Positions 1 to 13,600 of a stretch of DNA of 64,000 nucleotides are shown piece after piece. The notes below the pieces were generated by a model. It made no database searches, was not told where the DNA came from, and worked only from the letters and a program-made list of their open reading frames with translations. Positions within the stretch are counted from its first letter, which is position 1. The number at the start of each line of letters is the position of its first letter. Source of the DNA: Cinclus cinclus. Lineage: Eukaryota; Chordata; Aves; Passeriformes; Cinclidae. Made by a program: the position numbers and the translations under genes. The stretch lies in contig NC_085051.1 in NCBI RefSeq assembly GCF_963662255.1, positions 53,359,101-53,423,100 of the forward strand, in the 5' to 3' direction.

Positions 1-3000
1 TGTTTCAGGACACACAAAATGTGTGTTGGAGTTTTGATAACGTTTGGAAGTAATGTATTGTTTTCTAAACAATGCTTATCTAGATGTTTGCAAGAATGGG
101 GGGGGGAGGGTCTGAAGAGGAAGCCAAACCCTACTGACCTTCATTTTCATTCAAAGAGTTCCTGTATGATCTACAGAATTCCCATTGAATCTAAATATAG
201 TTTTGTTTGGAAGTGCATTGTGGAGCAGTGTCCGAATGCACAGTGAGGTTTGCATTTTCAGACCAGATCCAAAGCCTTTTTAAATCGACAGAAGTTCTCT
301 CTTTTGACTGGCTGGATTTGGAGAGGGCTCCTATTTCTGTGGTGTAAAAGGTCACATATCTTATCTGACTGGATTCAGGACTGCTGGACCTTTTGTTTTC
401 TGGATTGCTGCAAATGGTGGAAACAAGTTTCATTTCCCTTGTGAAGTGCCTGAGATAGGCTGCTTCAATGAGGAGCACAGAAACCCCCGTTCCTGTTGTT
501 GGGGTGGGCCTCTGCCATAAAGCATTGGGTCCTATCTGTGAGCAAATCTCTGCCATGGGGAAAAAAAATATTCCCAGTGTAGGAGTGTTGGGGACCTCAG
601 CCAGGTGTTCAGGTGAGGAGACCTGTGAGCAAAGGCCTGTTTGTGTGGTCTCCTTCCTGCAAGTCTTGGGGTCTTGCTTGATGAGCACTTGATGATGGGT
701 AAATTAATCCCCCTTTTCTGCAGAGTTTCAAAACATGCCTAGGAACATAATAAAATGGGAATCTTCACAGTGTCAGAACCTCAGTAGACCTGAGCACGGA
801 GTAACAGACACCCGGAGTTTACTCACTGTGCAGCATGCAGTAAGGCTTGATGGTTGAAATTTCTTGAGAACTGCGTTTTCTGACAGTTGTGAGACCTGTA
901 GCCTAATTGCAAGCTGAGATTCCTTCTAATCCTGGTGTGGTGAGCAGCTCCTCAGGAAGGAAGATGTAGTAAACAGTTGCACTTACTGCTTTGTGAGTGT
1001 GAAGTAGGTTAGTGGGAGATCACAGCAGCTGAGTAGCCGAACCCCTGACTGTTAATTGGTCTTGCAGCGGGGATCTGATGCAATATGTTGGCAGGGTGAG
1101 CACTGTGTAATGTTTGTGCCAAAAAGGCAGCTTGCTCGATTTCACCCCCCCACCCCTTGTTTAATTATATAACAAGACATCTGAAAAAGCAGCTCCTCTC
1201 TGTTAAGAGTTTCATGCCCATACAATGCAAGTCCAAAGTTTCCTCCAAAGCTCTTCTAATGCACTGTCAAACTAAACAGCTACTGGATGAGTAAACACCA
1301 GAAGGCTACTGCTTGGAGCATGCTGCTCTCAAAGGATTTACCTCCTTTGCCATAATAATTAAGAGATCTTTCAGCACAGATTCAGAAAGGTTTCCACACC
1401 TGGTTGAAAACCCTTTGGAAAGGTGGGTGGGTGCCTCAGAGATGAAAGAAGGGCTAGTTTCCTGCTGTTGATATCTTTCTTGATGAAAGAGTGGAGGTGT
1501 ATTCTCGTGTGGGGCAGCTGACAAGGGATTGAATTCACATTAGAATAGAAAACCAACATACTGTTTGCAGTCTGCAGGGATAACAAATCTAATTACTTGA
1601 GAGGGCTATGATTCATACAGTTTGTGTTGCTATCCTTTCAATTAGATGTATTTAAAATATAGAAATAAATTAAAGTTTCAGTGCCCAGATGATGTGCATT
1701 GATTACAGAATACTATTAGTTGTTTTTGTCTCTTCAAAGTCCTCCAAATCTCTGTGGACAGCTGATAAAAAGATACACCTCTTTGCTTATGCTAAAACTC
1801 TTTAAACAGTCTCCCAAGCACAAGATTTACTGCATCCTACACTCTCAATTCCCTTCATGGTATTGCTGCTGCCTTTACAGTTTTCCACCACAGTGAGGCC
1901 TGCTGTGTGTGAATCAAAATGTGATTTTCATTAAGTGTGGATGGAACCAAGCAAAGTTTAATCTGAAATTATCCCAGATTAACATTTTGGTAGTGCAGTG
2001 TTTGCATCAGTTACTGGGTCATGTACTGAACTAATGTAGGAGGGAAAAACAAGGTGCCTTGGTTTATCCTTAATTGAAAGTTTTGCAGGCTGTGTCCCTG
2101 GAGAGTTGGTAATGGGATGCAGGATCTTCTCCTGCCGGAGTTCTGACTGGAGTGGAGAGCAGCAGGTTGCTGTGCCTGGAAGTTGTTGCTGTTGGCAGCT
2201 GTGGGACAATCCACGGGAAATGAGTTGGTGGTCTTGTGTTTCACTCCCAGTTGGTAAATAGCCTTGTTACAAACCACAATTACCACTAATTGGTATAATT
2301 GTTGGCAGTTTCAGGGAGACACTGAGGACTGAATGGGATGTAGATTAAATTAGTAATAATATTACTTAGCACCTAAATTCTTCATTGTGCTTCACAAATG
2401 CTAATTAATCAATTTGTGTGATTTCCCCTGTTAGGTGAAACCCAAACATGCTGTCATTTCTGAAGAGGTGTATGCCAGAGTGAGGTGTGTGTGTCCAGAA
2501 GGAAGTGGAGAGGCAGGGACTGTTCAGTATGAGAGATGTGCTCCTGTAGCTGCATTTCTGGAAGTAAACTCTGTGCTGCCTCTGGTGCAGGCAATAACCT
2601 TTAGGATATATAACTACTGTAAAATAGTTTTAGCTAATCCCTTATGAGCAGAGGAAAAAAGCTCTCCTGGTGTTAGGAATACACACACGGATGCAACTAC
2701 ATCCACAGAAGGGATTTATACAGGTGTAAATATTTTGGTTGTAGAAAAGTAATGCTTGTGCCCAGGTACACTGTAGTGGAAGATTTTTTTTTTATTGGTA
2801 CTGAAAGGAGGCCAAGACCAGCAGAAGTTCACTTTGAAAGTGATTAGCTTTGATGATCATGTTTCTCCCAGCCCAGGGATTCAGACACCGCATTTCACTT
2901 GTCCTCATCCACCCTCACCCCCAGACACCCCCCAGCCTGAGCAGTTTATACTATACCTACTGCCAGTGCAAGCAGGTGCTAAAGGCAACATTAAACAGGG

Positions 3001-3268
3001 CAGTAGCATTCATTTTGTGTTATAGCTTGTGTTCAGGAAGTTCTTGCTTAGTTTTTTAAGAGCTTCTTTTCTTCCCTGTTCTTTTGTTTTAATTTTTTAC
3101 CCCCATTGCATTATCTGCACTGTGTGTTACATGAGGTACACCACTGAATGGCTTCCAAGGGCCTGAAGGACAAAGAAGAGAGTGTGGCTGTATTGCTGAT
3201 GGGGTTGGCAATTTTTGTTCCTCAATATCTAAAAAGTCCTGCATTCCCAGTTGCCTGGGTAAACTGCA

Positions 3269-3290
3269 GCTGGGTACAAAGGTACCCAGC
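3269..3290. repeat. perfect 9-bp inverted repeat, 4-nt loop
   Basis: GCTGGGTAC and GTACCCAGC flank the loop AAAG. CTGCAG copies on both sides (from 3264 and just after 3295) could lengthen the stem with an internal bulge. Confidence 0.8.
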
Positions 3291-6200
3291 CCTGGTCTGC
3301 AGGGAGCCTCAGTGACCAGGACAGGTTATGCCTTTGTTGCTGATGAACCATGAATCATTTGAGGGAGCTAAGCAAGTCCTAGCCTGCTGTATCCTTGTCG
3401 GGGCTTGGTGTTACACCAGCCAGAGTTGGAGGAATCCCTGGTGCTCTGGGAAAAAAAGGAAGATGGCACTGGCTTTAGATGTGCTGCTTACATGGATATG
3501 TGTTTTACCTGTGCAAATGCCAAGCAAGACTGCTGGACTGAACTTTTATCACTCCTCCTTCTGGTCAAAGTGATGGTCTCTTGGTGGCACATCTGTGTGT
3601 GCTGCTGATTGCATCACCTGAAGGGGAGATGAAGAGCAGAGTTTTGGGATGGGCAGGCTCTTTCCTATGGGTTTCTCTTGTAAGCTAAACAACTCCCCCA
3701 CGTTTCCACCAGCAGCAGAACCAGGGAAAGAGGGTTTGGTAGGATGGATGTTCACTGCATTTGTTCTCCCCATCCTTCTGCATTAATCCCAGCTGTTCCC
3801 ACCTTGTCCCAGATGGCTCCATAAGAGGGAGCATCTTCTCTGCAGCTGCACACAGTGGGGTTGACAGTAAGCCAGTACTTGGATATCTGGCTTCTGCCAA
3901 GCAACTAATAACACATGGCTACTGCCCAGTATCTCTCATCATTTGTGGAAGTTGTAGGAATTTGTTCTGAACTTTCTACCTAAATTTAAAGTCACTTGAC
4001 AAGTTCAAAAGCTACTAAGGAGGGCTGTCAGTAAGAAGGATGGGAAGAAGGACCATGCAGTAGTTCTTACTGCTTTGGAAAACCAGGCTGAGAGGACAGG
4101 CATGGGATTGAGGACTGTACTCTTGACAGTGTGAGAGTCAGGGATGCTTTGTAATTCCCGCCTTGGCTGCTCTGATGGCCTGGAATTGAGGCAAGGAGAG
4201 CTCACGTGATCCCTGGCTGCTAGTACCTGTGTCCTCACTGTTGGGTGTTCCAGGAGCTTGTGCTGCATGTGGAGGACCCTGGAAGAGGACTTTATCCTGA
4301 TTGTTTGCCTGCAGGATCATGCTTCCCTGAAAGAACAAGGATTCAGAGCATATGGGGGCAACACTTGAGGCGCACGTAGAATTGGCCTAAGCTTTTAGGA
4401 GCAGTCCCTGGCTTCACTGAGTTTTCCTGCCTGTGCCCATTGTTTTCTGTTAGTGCATCAGCTCTTACTGCCTGGAATTTGGGAGTCACAATGGTGACAC
4501 AGCTGAGTCTTGGCTAAGTTTGGGGCCCTCTGTTACTTAGGGGCTCCTCTTATTTTCATGGGAGGTCTTTCTACAACTAGGTTGATATGGATAAGGGGAA
4601 TTGAGTGGGAGAGCTGTCTTTTACAGATTGCTCTCTAGAGGAATCCAATTTTCATGACTCTTTACAAGCACTAAATGTGCCTTAAAATGTTCTGTATTTA
4701 ACATTTCAAAAACACGTAAGTGGAAAAGTAATGTCTTACTTAATAAATGTGAAACTACGGGGCATTTTTTTAAGATGCACATTTAATATTTAATTTTGTG
4801 AGAGAGACTCTTGCAGAGACTTGGCCATGGAGTGCTCCAGGCAATGAGCTCAGATGTGGATTTCAGGTATGTGTGCAGTCTAATAACAGGGTTAGTGACA
4901 GCACTGTGTCAAATGTGTTGACACGAGCAGTTCCACTCTTTGACGCGGCGCAGTCGTTCCCTGTGTGACAGGATAGGCTGCGGAAACTAATTGTAATGAG
5001 TTTGCTTTAGACACTTAGGATTTTCAAGCATGCCCTTTTAAAATACAGGTGAGATGGATTATCTTGCAGTTTGGATGCTGGAGGCAAGAGACCTTCTCAC
5101 TGGGGGATCTGAAGTGGGGGAGTGGGGATTGCACAATTAGCTGAAGGTACTGTGGTCTCCTGGGTAGCTGAGGGTAATTAGTGTTTCTCTGGCTCTTTCT
5201 CTGGCTAATTCCTTCAGCACCCTGCCCTATTAGGGGAAAGGGAGGAAACACATAAACCATTTCAAAATCCCAGGGGGTGGAAAAGAGCATCTGCTCCGAA
5301 CATCTGAGATTACTTTGAACCTGTTGAAATATGTAGTAGCTGCTTTATTGTTTTTGCCAAGAGTTTCCACCTACAGTGATCCCAACCTCTGACTTGTTAG
5401 CAATGAGGTTGTTGGAGGCAGTAGTCATCCTCCTCTTCCCTGGCTCACAGCAGCTGATAGTGGCTGCTGCCGTGGATCTGACACTGCAGGGTATAGGAGT
5501 GGGGATGACTGAAACCACCAAGATTTTCTTTCTTTTTTGTGTTTACCCCCAAGATCAGGATTACCCACCATGTTCACAGTTGCTGCATGTGTCTCCAGCT
5601 GCTTGGGTACCCCAGTACAGCTGCATTCTGTAGGCCTGAGTTGTCCTTGCCACAGTGAAGATGCTGATGTAGGGAAAAGCCAGTTAGTCCCTGGGTTTTC
5701 AGCTGGCATATGAACATTTTGTCATGAAAAGCGAGCAGAAATTCTGCTTCACCCTGGTTAGATGAGGAGAATCTGTCTGAAAGCATCTCTGTATCTTAAG
5801 GAGTATTTTTCCATGCTGATACTGTTGCTTTTCTCAAAACTGGATTACCTTCAGGAACTAGATCTGTTTAGAAGTTGGTCACACTGAGTATGGCAGGCAG
5901 CTGTCCCGTTGGAAGTAGTGTATCTGCTCTTTATTATTTACTGGAAGTCAGTGGAATTTAACTTGTCTGGATTTGTCTCCTTGCCCTCTGACTGCAGACC
6001 TGCAGCACTGGAATAACTATTTTGTATTTACCTGTCTAGTATATCCCCAAGTGGAAGGCATTGTTAGAAGGGTGGGAATCTTGTCTGTTGCTGGCTGTGC
6101 TTATGATTGGGACCCACCTGACTTCTTTTACAAGTGTCTATTAATTTTGTATAGTGACTTATGGGAGACAACTTGGGCGTTACTTCAAGGAGAATCATTC

Positions 6201-6380
6201 CTCCTGCTGCCTCTCCTAATAGGAATTGTCCCACTGCAGGGATGCAAAATATGAACTAATCCCTGGATCTGTCACTGAGTCTGTGAATTTGAGCAAGCAG
6301 CTGAATATCCATGGGCTTAATTTCTTTTTTGCTCAGCAAAGAGAAAATGCTTCCATCTTTTGTTCACTTCCAGTAAAAAC

Positions 6381-6394
6381 TTTTTTTTTTTTTT
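6381..6394. repeat. T14 homopolymer
   Basis: Fourteen thymines are preceded by GTAAAAAC. No adjoining SINE body or processed pseudogene is visible on either strand. Confidence 0.75.
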
Positions 6395-9300
6395 GTGGTG
6401 GGGACTCTCTTGCTTGTCTCATTAAGCATCATCAACTGCTGTTAGTTGAGCTGACTGCTCCTGTAATATGCATAATAAGAACATATAACACAGGGACACA
6501 GAAAATAGTGGACTCTCTGATTTACAGCTGAAGTTTCAGGTTAGGTGTTAGGGAGGGGTTTCTGGAACTGGGGTCCCTGCAACAGCAGAAAGAGCTAAAA
6601 AAGCCAGGGACTTCAGGTAAATTGTGAAGGTAGTACCAGGTAGTCCTGAAAATCTGCTAGTTCACCAGGAGAGGAGTGGTGTGGCTGTGGAAGGAGACTG
6701 AAGGTGTCTGTGGTGTGTGTCTAGTTGAAGTGGAGCTTCAGTAAGCAGCAGGTATCAGATCAGCTCAGGGAGCAGGGGTTAGAGCTGTGCTGATGGTACC
6801 TAAAAGGGTTTTATCTTCATACTGCACAATGCCTCCCTGTGATGGAACTGAAAAGCTGCCTTGTGGAAATGTGATGTGAACTGGAGGCTCTCAGTGGCTT
6901 CAGTCCCTTCTACTGCTGTTGGAGTTCATGCCAAGGTGTATTAATTATTAGTTTTTCATTAAAAATGTTGTACTTTTAGATGGAAAAAGACACTAAATTT
7001 TATAGAGGAACTTAAGAGCAAAGTTTGAAATTATTATTGCTATCATTTAGAATATGGTGGGAATATGTCACTTAGCAGGAGTAATATATTGTTTTCTAGG
7101 ATAAGCTGAAGGAAATGTAAATCTTTGGCCTATAGTTCTTTGGGCTGACTTTGTTTTGAAGCTGCTTGAGCCTTTAAGATGTAGCTGGCAGATGTTCATT
7201 CTCATGTTGGAGAAAAAGTGTTTAGTATAAATATATCCATCTATTTTAAGCAGCATAATGCCATTGTTGCGTGTTTGTTTTATCACCAAGAATCTGGCTG
7301 CTGTATACATTACCTTAATGTACAGTGAATCAGAGAAGTCTCAGCTCTTGCTCACAGAAAGAGGCTTAGCTGAGTACAACCCTCCTTCTTTGAGTCAAGT
7401 CTTGAAATTTGTCTTTGATCAGTGTTCCTGGAGTTTGTAAGCTGCTCTGAGTTTCAGCTGGGGCTGGGCTGCTGTTGCCAAACATCAGTACCTGTGCAGG
7501 ATTGACTGGAGCATTGGACAGCTGTGGGAAGATGATCAGTTTTCGTTTAGTCTTAGCAAATCTTCCCCTGATGCTGCTGAGGGATTTTACACTGCTGGGT
7601 GAATGGGATGGGAGGCCTTCTGTACAAAACTGAAATGTGATAGTTCTGGCTAGGCTGGGCATAGGCTTGGCTTTTAGCATGAACAGTGCAAAAGAAGCAC
7701 TAGTCCTGGTTCTGACAGCATTCAAAAGGTTATATTTAAATGTGTTTCCTGTTGTATTGCAGCATACCATTTGTTACAACATGGTTTGTGTTGCTGTCTG
7801 TGTTTATAAATTCATCAGTGCTGATTATACTGTAAATGGGCAGTATTTGGCTTTGTGTTTGAATTCATTTGGGATGTTAAATATACTCAGTTTGTATTGT
7901 ATTCTGTTTTCATTACCTTATGTTGTTCTCACTGTATTGTATGTTGTAGCATGTATTTACTCCTTTTGGCATTCCCAGCTTTCTCCTAGATCTCGGACTA
8001 CAGCAGTTTCCTACAGCTTGCATATGGCTTTATCAAGTCAAAATTTCTTTTCAGGGGTTGCCTGGTGCCTTTGCATCTTATATGGCTCCTGAGGAGTTCA
8101 GGGATGGTGTTTGTGCCCAGGGTACATGTGATGCTGTTGAGTGTTTTTGGAGGAGGTGAGACAGCTGAAGTGGTTGAGATCAATGGCACTATGCCAGTCT
8201 GGTGGCACCTGTCCAGAGACTGTCTCCAGAGACTATGGAATGTGACAGTCAGAACAATTGTCAGAAACTTGAGGACTAAGAAGTGGCTTGTACGATCAGG
8301 AAATCTGGTCATCGTTGTTTCAATGACTCTTCTCCTCTTGGGTCACCCATGGTGTTCCCATAGTGCTGCATGGCCCTGGGAAACCTGGTTCCAAGGAAAT
8401 ACTCATTAATGATGAGAAACAAATTTGCTCTACAAAGTTTGGCCTTTGAAGGATGGAGGTGAAGGACAAATGTCTTTGCCATTGTCATTTCTGGGCAATG
8501 CTTGGTGCTACTTCTCTGGTCAGTGAGCAGAAGATGGAAGGGCTGGTTTGTCCAAAATACCCTTTTTAGAAGATGTACCTTAGTATGATCTCCAGGTACT
8601 GCAGAGCTTTTGTAAGCTATCTTGAAAGCTATGCTGTGGATGAAACATGGGGCAGGATTTGGCCTATAACTGTTTTGCCTGTAGCTTGAAATTCAAAGTT
8701 AAATCCAGAATCTGCAGTTAAAATGTTCAGGTGTTAGTGTAACTTGTGTACCTGTAAACTGTGAGCTGTTTGTATTTCTCTGAAGATTTTGTTGCAAAGG
8801 CAGGTAGATACATTTGACATTCCTCCAGCAAGCTCTCACAAGGGTAATTTTGTGTGGATGATTGAGTGGCATAGAACCACTGTAAGATATCATCCTTTTG
8901 TGGATTTTGTAAAGAGGAAATACAGTTGAAATAATTCATAATATGCACAGAATCTCAGCAGACTGCTGAGAGAGCTTCTTTCAGCAATTACCCATAAGAA
9001 TAAAGTAAAAAACATTTATTATTGATACTCACTTTTTACACATTAAGAAATACTCTTTCTGATACTTTCAATTTTTTATGTGTAGGCTCCAAAAAGGAGT
9101 GTAGAGTAAGACAAATGTGTTCAAGGAAGAAAAAGATGCGAGTTAATACATTAAGTTTACATATTTGTTGTTTGATGGATTTATGGTTTTTAATTACATC
9201 TTCATGTCTTGCGCTGGGATCCCTGGGGGCCCTTTCTGAATTTCATACTTGTACTCTTGTACACATGAGATGCTTTAACCTGCCACCTTGTGCAGTCTTA

Positions 9301-10524
9301 CTGCTGCTTGACTGACCTCTGGTGAAGTTACTTGTTATTCAAGTTCAAAATATGAGATTTCTACAAAGAGCTAAGTTATTAGAATATTTATGTGGCTGAG
9401 AGAGTTTCTCATGCTGTCATGTTGTGAAACACAGGCTGTGAATGGATTTCTCTGATTTTTGTGTGGAAGGTGGAGTTTGTGCTCAGCATTTGCTCAGTTG
9501 ATCACAAGGAGCAACACCTTACTGGCTCCCTGAGGGCAGTTTGGCAGTGGGAAGTAGTCATGTCTTTGGTAACAACCCTTTGGGGAGCCATAGCTGGGTT
9601 TAGGGAAGAGTATTTCCAGCAATGCGTCATCCTGAATGTACATCTCCCTACTTCTGTCTCCGGTTACATGTGACACTGGATTTTCATTTCATAGCAGTTT
9701 GCATTGTGGTTCTTTTATTGGCAGTGGAATCAATAACCTGTGTTAACAGGTGGAAAATGAAGCCTGTTTGCTCTGTGCAGTTTCAGTTGATTTACATGGG
9801 TGAATTGCAGAGAAAGCCAGACTGCAGAACTGGTCAGTGTCTATATTCCAAATCCATCCCTCTGTGTTGGTATCATTACCTTTGTCTGCTTTTCTCCAGC
9901 CTATCCCCTTCATTTTTCTGTTCATTGGGAACATAATTACCTGTTTATGTGTATGTGTGTGGTAATAGTGCCAGGATCTATTTTTTTATAGCTATGATAA
10001 AGCTTATTGAAGAGGCAAAAAACTCTGGCTGACAATATTCAGGCTTTCCAAAAGAAACTTGCTTTTGGGACTGACAGAGGATGTGAATATTCAGGCACAG
10101 CTTGAACTCCTGTTCTCAGATTTGTGCTATGTGTTCTTTTATTATTCTGGTCGTGTCTGCTCATAAGCACATGCAGCTCAAAAAGCAAAATAGCTCCGTT
10201 TGTGCTGTAAGAACTTAGCTGGATTTCAGCTTCTTATTGCCAAATCTTGATGACATGAAAGATGTGTTATGTGCAGGGCTGGCTTTCCTGACTCACCCCG
10301 AGTTCTTCACTGAGTGTTTTATTCCTGTGGGAGGGTTTGGCTCTTGGAGGACTGGGTACAGTGAGAAGTGTGGAGTAGGTAGTTGAAGAACTGAAATGCA
10401 GAACACTTAACCCTGGGAAGTGAACACAAGTGAGAACACAAAGGCATTGTCCTCTGAGGTGATTCATTTGAAGTCTCTACTTTTTTGTTTTCTTTTTACG
10501 GTTTTTATTTTAATTTCTCTTGCT

Positions 10525-10625
10525 AGAATCATAGTTCCTGAGTTGGAAGGGACCCACAAGTCCAACTCCTGGCCCAGGACAGGACCACTCCAAGAATCAC
10601 ACCACACTGTTCCAGGCTCAATCTG
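10525..10625 (-). mobile_element. CR1 3'-end fragment
   Basis: The plus strand reads AGAATCATAG, then GAGTTGGAAGGGACCCACAA, then GTCCAACTCCTGGCCC. This is the reverse complement of the CR1 3' UTR next to its terminal ATTCTATG-type repeat. The fragment is about 100 bp, so it is a typical heavily 5'-truncated insertion lying antisense to the gene. Confidence 0.75.
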
Positions 10626-13600
10626 ATTTTTCCTTCTTGTCACTGGAGCAAAAGTCCATGTTTGCTAGTGTTATAAAATTGTTCATGGCATTCTGTCCTT
10701 CCAAAGAGGCTCTGCTTGTGCTTTTCTTTGGGAAGGCTGTCTCACTAAGCATAATGGTAAGAAATGGTCCACCTGCTGTTAAGGGAGTGAGCTGAAAGAT
10801 GTCTTGTTATTCAGTGAGAAAAAACATAGATTCACTGAGGAAAAAACATATTTCTTTCTGTACCTGAACAGGATTCCTAAAGTCTGTGCAACAGCACAGT
10901 AAAGTAATCCTGATCTTACAGAGTGAGTTAACCCAGGAGTTTTGTAGCTCAGTTGAGTACAATACAGGAGTGACATCAGTAAGAGATTAGAATAAGCTTT
11001 GTTATCTTCAAAGACTGTTTACTTAGTGGTTGGAGAATCTGTAGGCAGAGGTAGGAAATGTCCTGGGGCAGGTGGGAGCTGACAGCATTACACAGAGCCT
11101 GTAGTGTTTCTCCTCCTGCATCCCTGCATTGCCTCCCAACCTGCTGGCTGCCAATGCTTTTGTGTACACCACCCATACAGAGGTCTTTGAGAGATTGCCA
11201 AGGTTATTTTGCATGCTAAACACTGAACCCAGGCAGTATCCTTAATTTCTAGAAATCCTGGAACAGTATCACCTGTATTTTTCTTACATGTATAAGTTTT
11301 CCTTAAAATATTGGTTAGAGGTATTTAAAAAATCTGAGTTGCTTTTTGAGGACAGTTACCTACCCTTGGGTATTTGAGCTGTTTCCTGTTATCATATGAA
11401 AGACAATTTGGATTTGGGTCTTTGGAGGATTCTTGTGCAGCTCTTGGGTCTTTCCTGCAGAATTCTTTTTGACAGCACTTAAGTTACATCTGATCTCCAG
11501 AAAGATGACAACCTGATTTGCAGATTTATGTATAAAAACTGCTATAAACTTAATTTGGGGCCCACTGGGATACATGTCCCACATGCAAGTGTTTTGCAAG
11601 TCCTTTTTTTTCATGAAAACATCCCTGTAAAAGTGGTCTTGAAAACAAATTTTTGCCTCATTGTCATTTTTCAAAAGACAAAACACAGATGCAGCGTTCC
11701 AGGCAGATATATTTTTGTTCCCAACTGTTTTGAATGCTCATTTGATGTTAAGTCTTTGTTCAATCCAGTCCTGTGTCATTAATGATTCTGGAGTAAGTAG
11801 GTATGCAGAGCTGGAGGAAATCCTGTTTTATGCATTCCTATTCTAGGAGAGCCCCAGAAAGAATAACAATAATATGCAGCTTGGTGAGGTAATGGGTAAA
11901 CATAATAAGAAATAAAACGTGCTTGCTCCCTACTGAAGCAGAAAAATAGCTTATGAAGCATAATGTTGTCTTTGATAAGTGTAGATAATCTGACCTGCTT
12001 CAGTGTGTGGATTAAGACATGAACTGGGGAAGGCTTCTCATAAAGAACCTGTCCCTCTGGTTGTAAAGGAGGTGTCAGCAATGTTAATGAGAACTAAGAA
12101 GGAGTAGGAGCTCAGTCATAACCCAGCAGAGTCACATGAAAGGCTCACCCTGCCCTTGGTGGTCAGTGGATTCCCACCTGAGGTCGAGGACTGTGTTGTG
12201 CAGCTCAGCCTCATCCTGACTCCCAGGTGGGTGCTGCTTCCAGGCATGGGGTGGGTGGTGAAAAAGCAAAGGTCTGGTGGAGCCTTGGGTCTGTAGCTAT
12301 CCTCTTCATGGCCCTTCCAAGATGCTATGGGAAGAAGAAAGTGGGAGCATCCCCCAGCTTTTCCTTCCCTCTGCTGAGTGAAGCTCAGGGAAGTGTTTGT
12401 TTTCAAGAGGAGCCAGGCATCTTGTAGGAAGTTCATCAAGTTCTTGAGGAAATTAAGGCTGGATTTAAAGCTTTTGGTCTTTGTTAGTGGATGGATAGCA
12501 GGTAAAAACAGGATGACGTTTTGTGGACTGTATTTCTTGGAGAAGAAAATGTGAAATTGTGCAGTTTTTCCATCATTCAGCTTCCACAGCAGCATGTGTG
12601 AATACAGTGAAACATCTGAACTCCAGCCCACTCACGCTGTGCTGCAGGCATCCCTAGGGGCCCAGGGCAATTCAGCTAGCATTACATTTTTAGATAAGCT
12701 TACCCCATTTAGCACATGCATTTTGATCTGCCTGCGATTACAGACTAGTGACTTGCATGCATATGTACCAGAGCCCTGGTGTTGGTGTTCCTTAGATATG
12801 CGCTGGTTTTATGAGCTTTAATCTGGTGTGTGCACTTCAACCATATTTCTATTCCTCTACCTTCATCTTTTTTTAGCTGCAAAACAGCAGAGATCCCTTT
12901 TCTTTGAGTGAGTAGGCAGAATCATACTTGTGACATATTTTAAGACTGCTTAGAAGATATAAACTCAAGTGCTTGTGATATATCTAGTTTTGCTTTATTT
13001 GATTCCTTAAATGTCAGCCACTCTGAACAGTTCTAGGATTTTCCTCCTTTATTTAGGAAATGTCAGTTGATGAGAAGGCAGCTGATGTGCTGAAAGCATC
13101 ACTCCCTTAGGAATTTGGTGTGTGAAGTGTTTAGCTGGGAAAAAAGCCCTGTGACAGTTACCCTTTTGTTTTTGTTTTCTTTTGCTTTTCTCCCCCTCTC
13201 TCCCCCCTGCCCCCAAATAGCTTTGGTTTTGCCCTGCTGGTTTAATGGTTAAAGAATGCTGCAACTCTGTTTAGGTGTGCAGTGCCTTTCAGGTAGTGAG
13301 TGGAATCTGAGGAATGGAAGGGATCCCATGGGAATAACTGGCTGGCACTTGGTTGACCTAATCTGACGGGTCTATACATAGTCCCAGTTCCTGCCAAGAG
13401 AGCATCTGATGCAGCAGCAGCTGCTGGGGGTGTGACCCCTCCTGGTACCTGCGTGGGCATGTGCCTCCCTACCTGTCTGATGGGTGTGGCTGCCTCCAAC
13501 ACTTCTGCTCTCCTGTGCTCCTGGAGAGGGCAGCCTCTTCAGGAGACTGACCTAGGTGGAAGGAGCTGCTGGTGCAGTGTCAGGGGAAGGGAGCATCACG

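Noticed and set aside
191..688. 165-codon open frame on the minus strand
   Set aside because: No recognisable domain, no splice or promoter context, and composition like the surrounding intron. Frames of this size are expected by chance in 64 kb.
6375..6400. T14 run considered as the tail of an antisense retroposed gene or SINE
   Set aside because: No SINE body, target-site duplication or gene-like sequence adjoins it. The same applies to the T runs near 20310 and 23301.
7637..8092. 151-codon open frame rich in hydrophobic residues
   Set aside because: The hydrophobic look comes from T-rich DNA. There is no conserved motif and a minus-strand frame overlaps part of it equally well.
9999..10045. 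Short KLIEEAKNSG-like peptide considered as the preceding KIF26 exon (LVELKRQA type)
   Set aside because: No WC-x2-C ahead of it, no donor at the right phase, and a stop follows soon after.
12116..12631. 171-codon open frame on the minus strand
   Set aside because: It is the longest frame without an assignment, but I recognise no family and see no plausible exon boundaries or codon bias.
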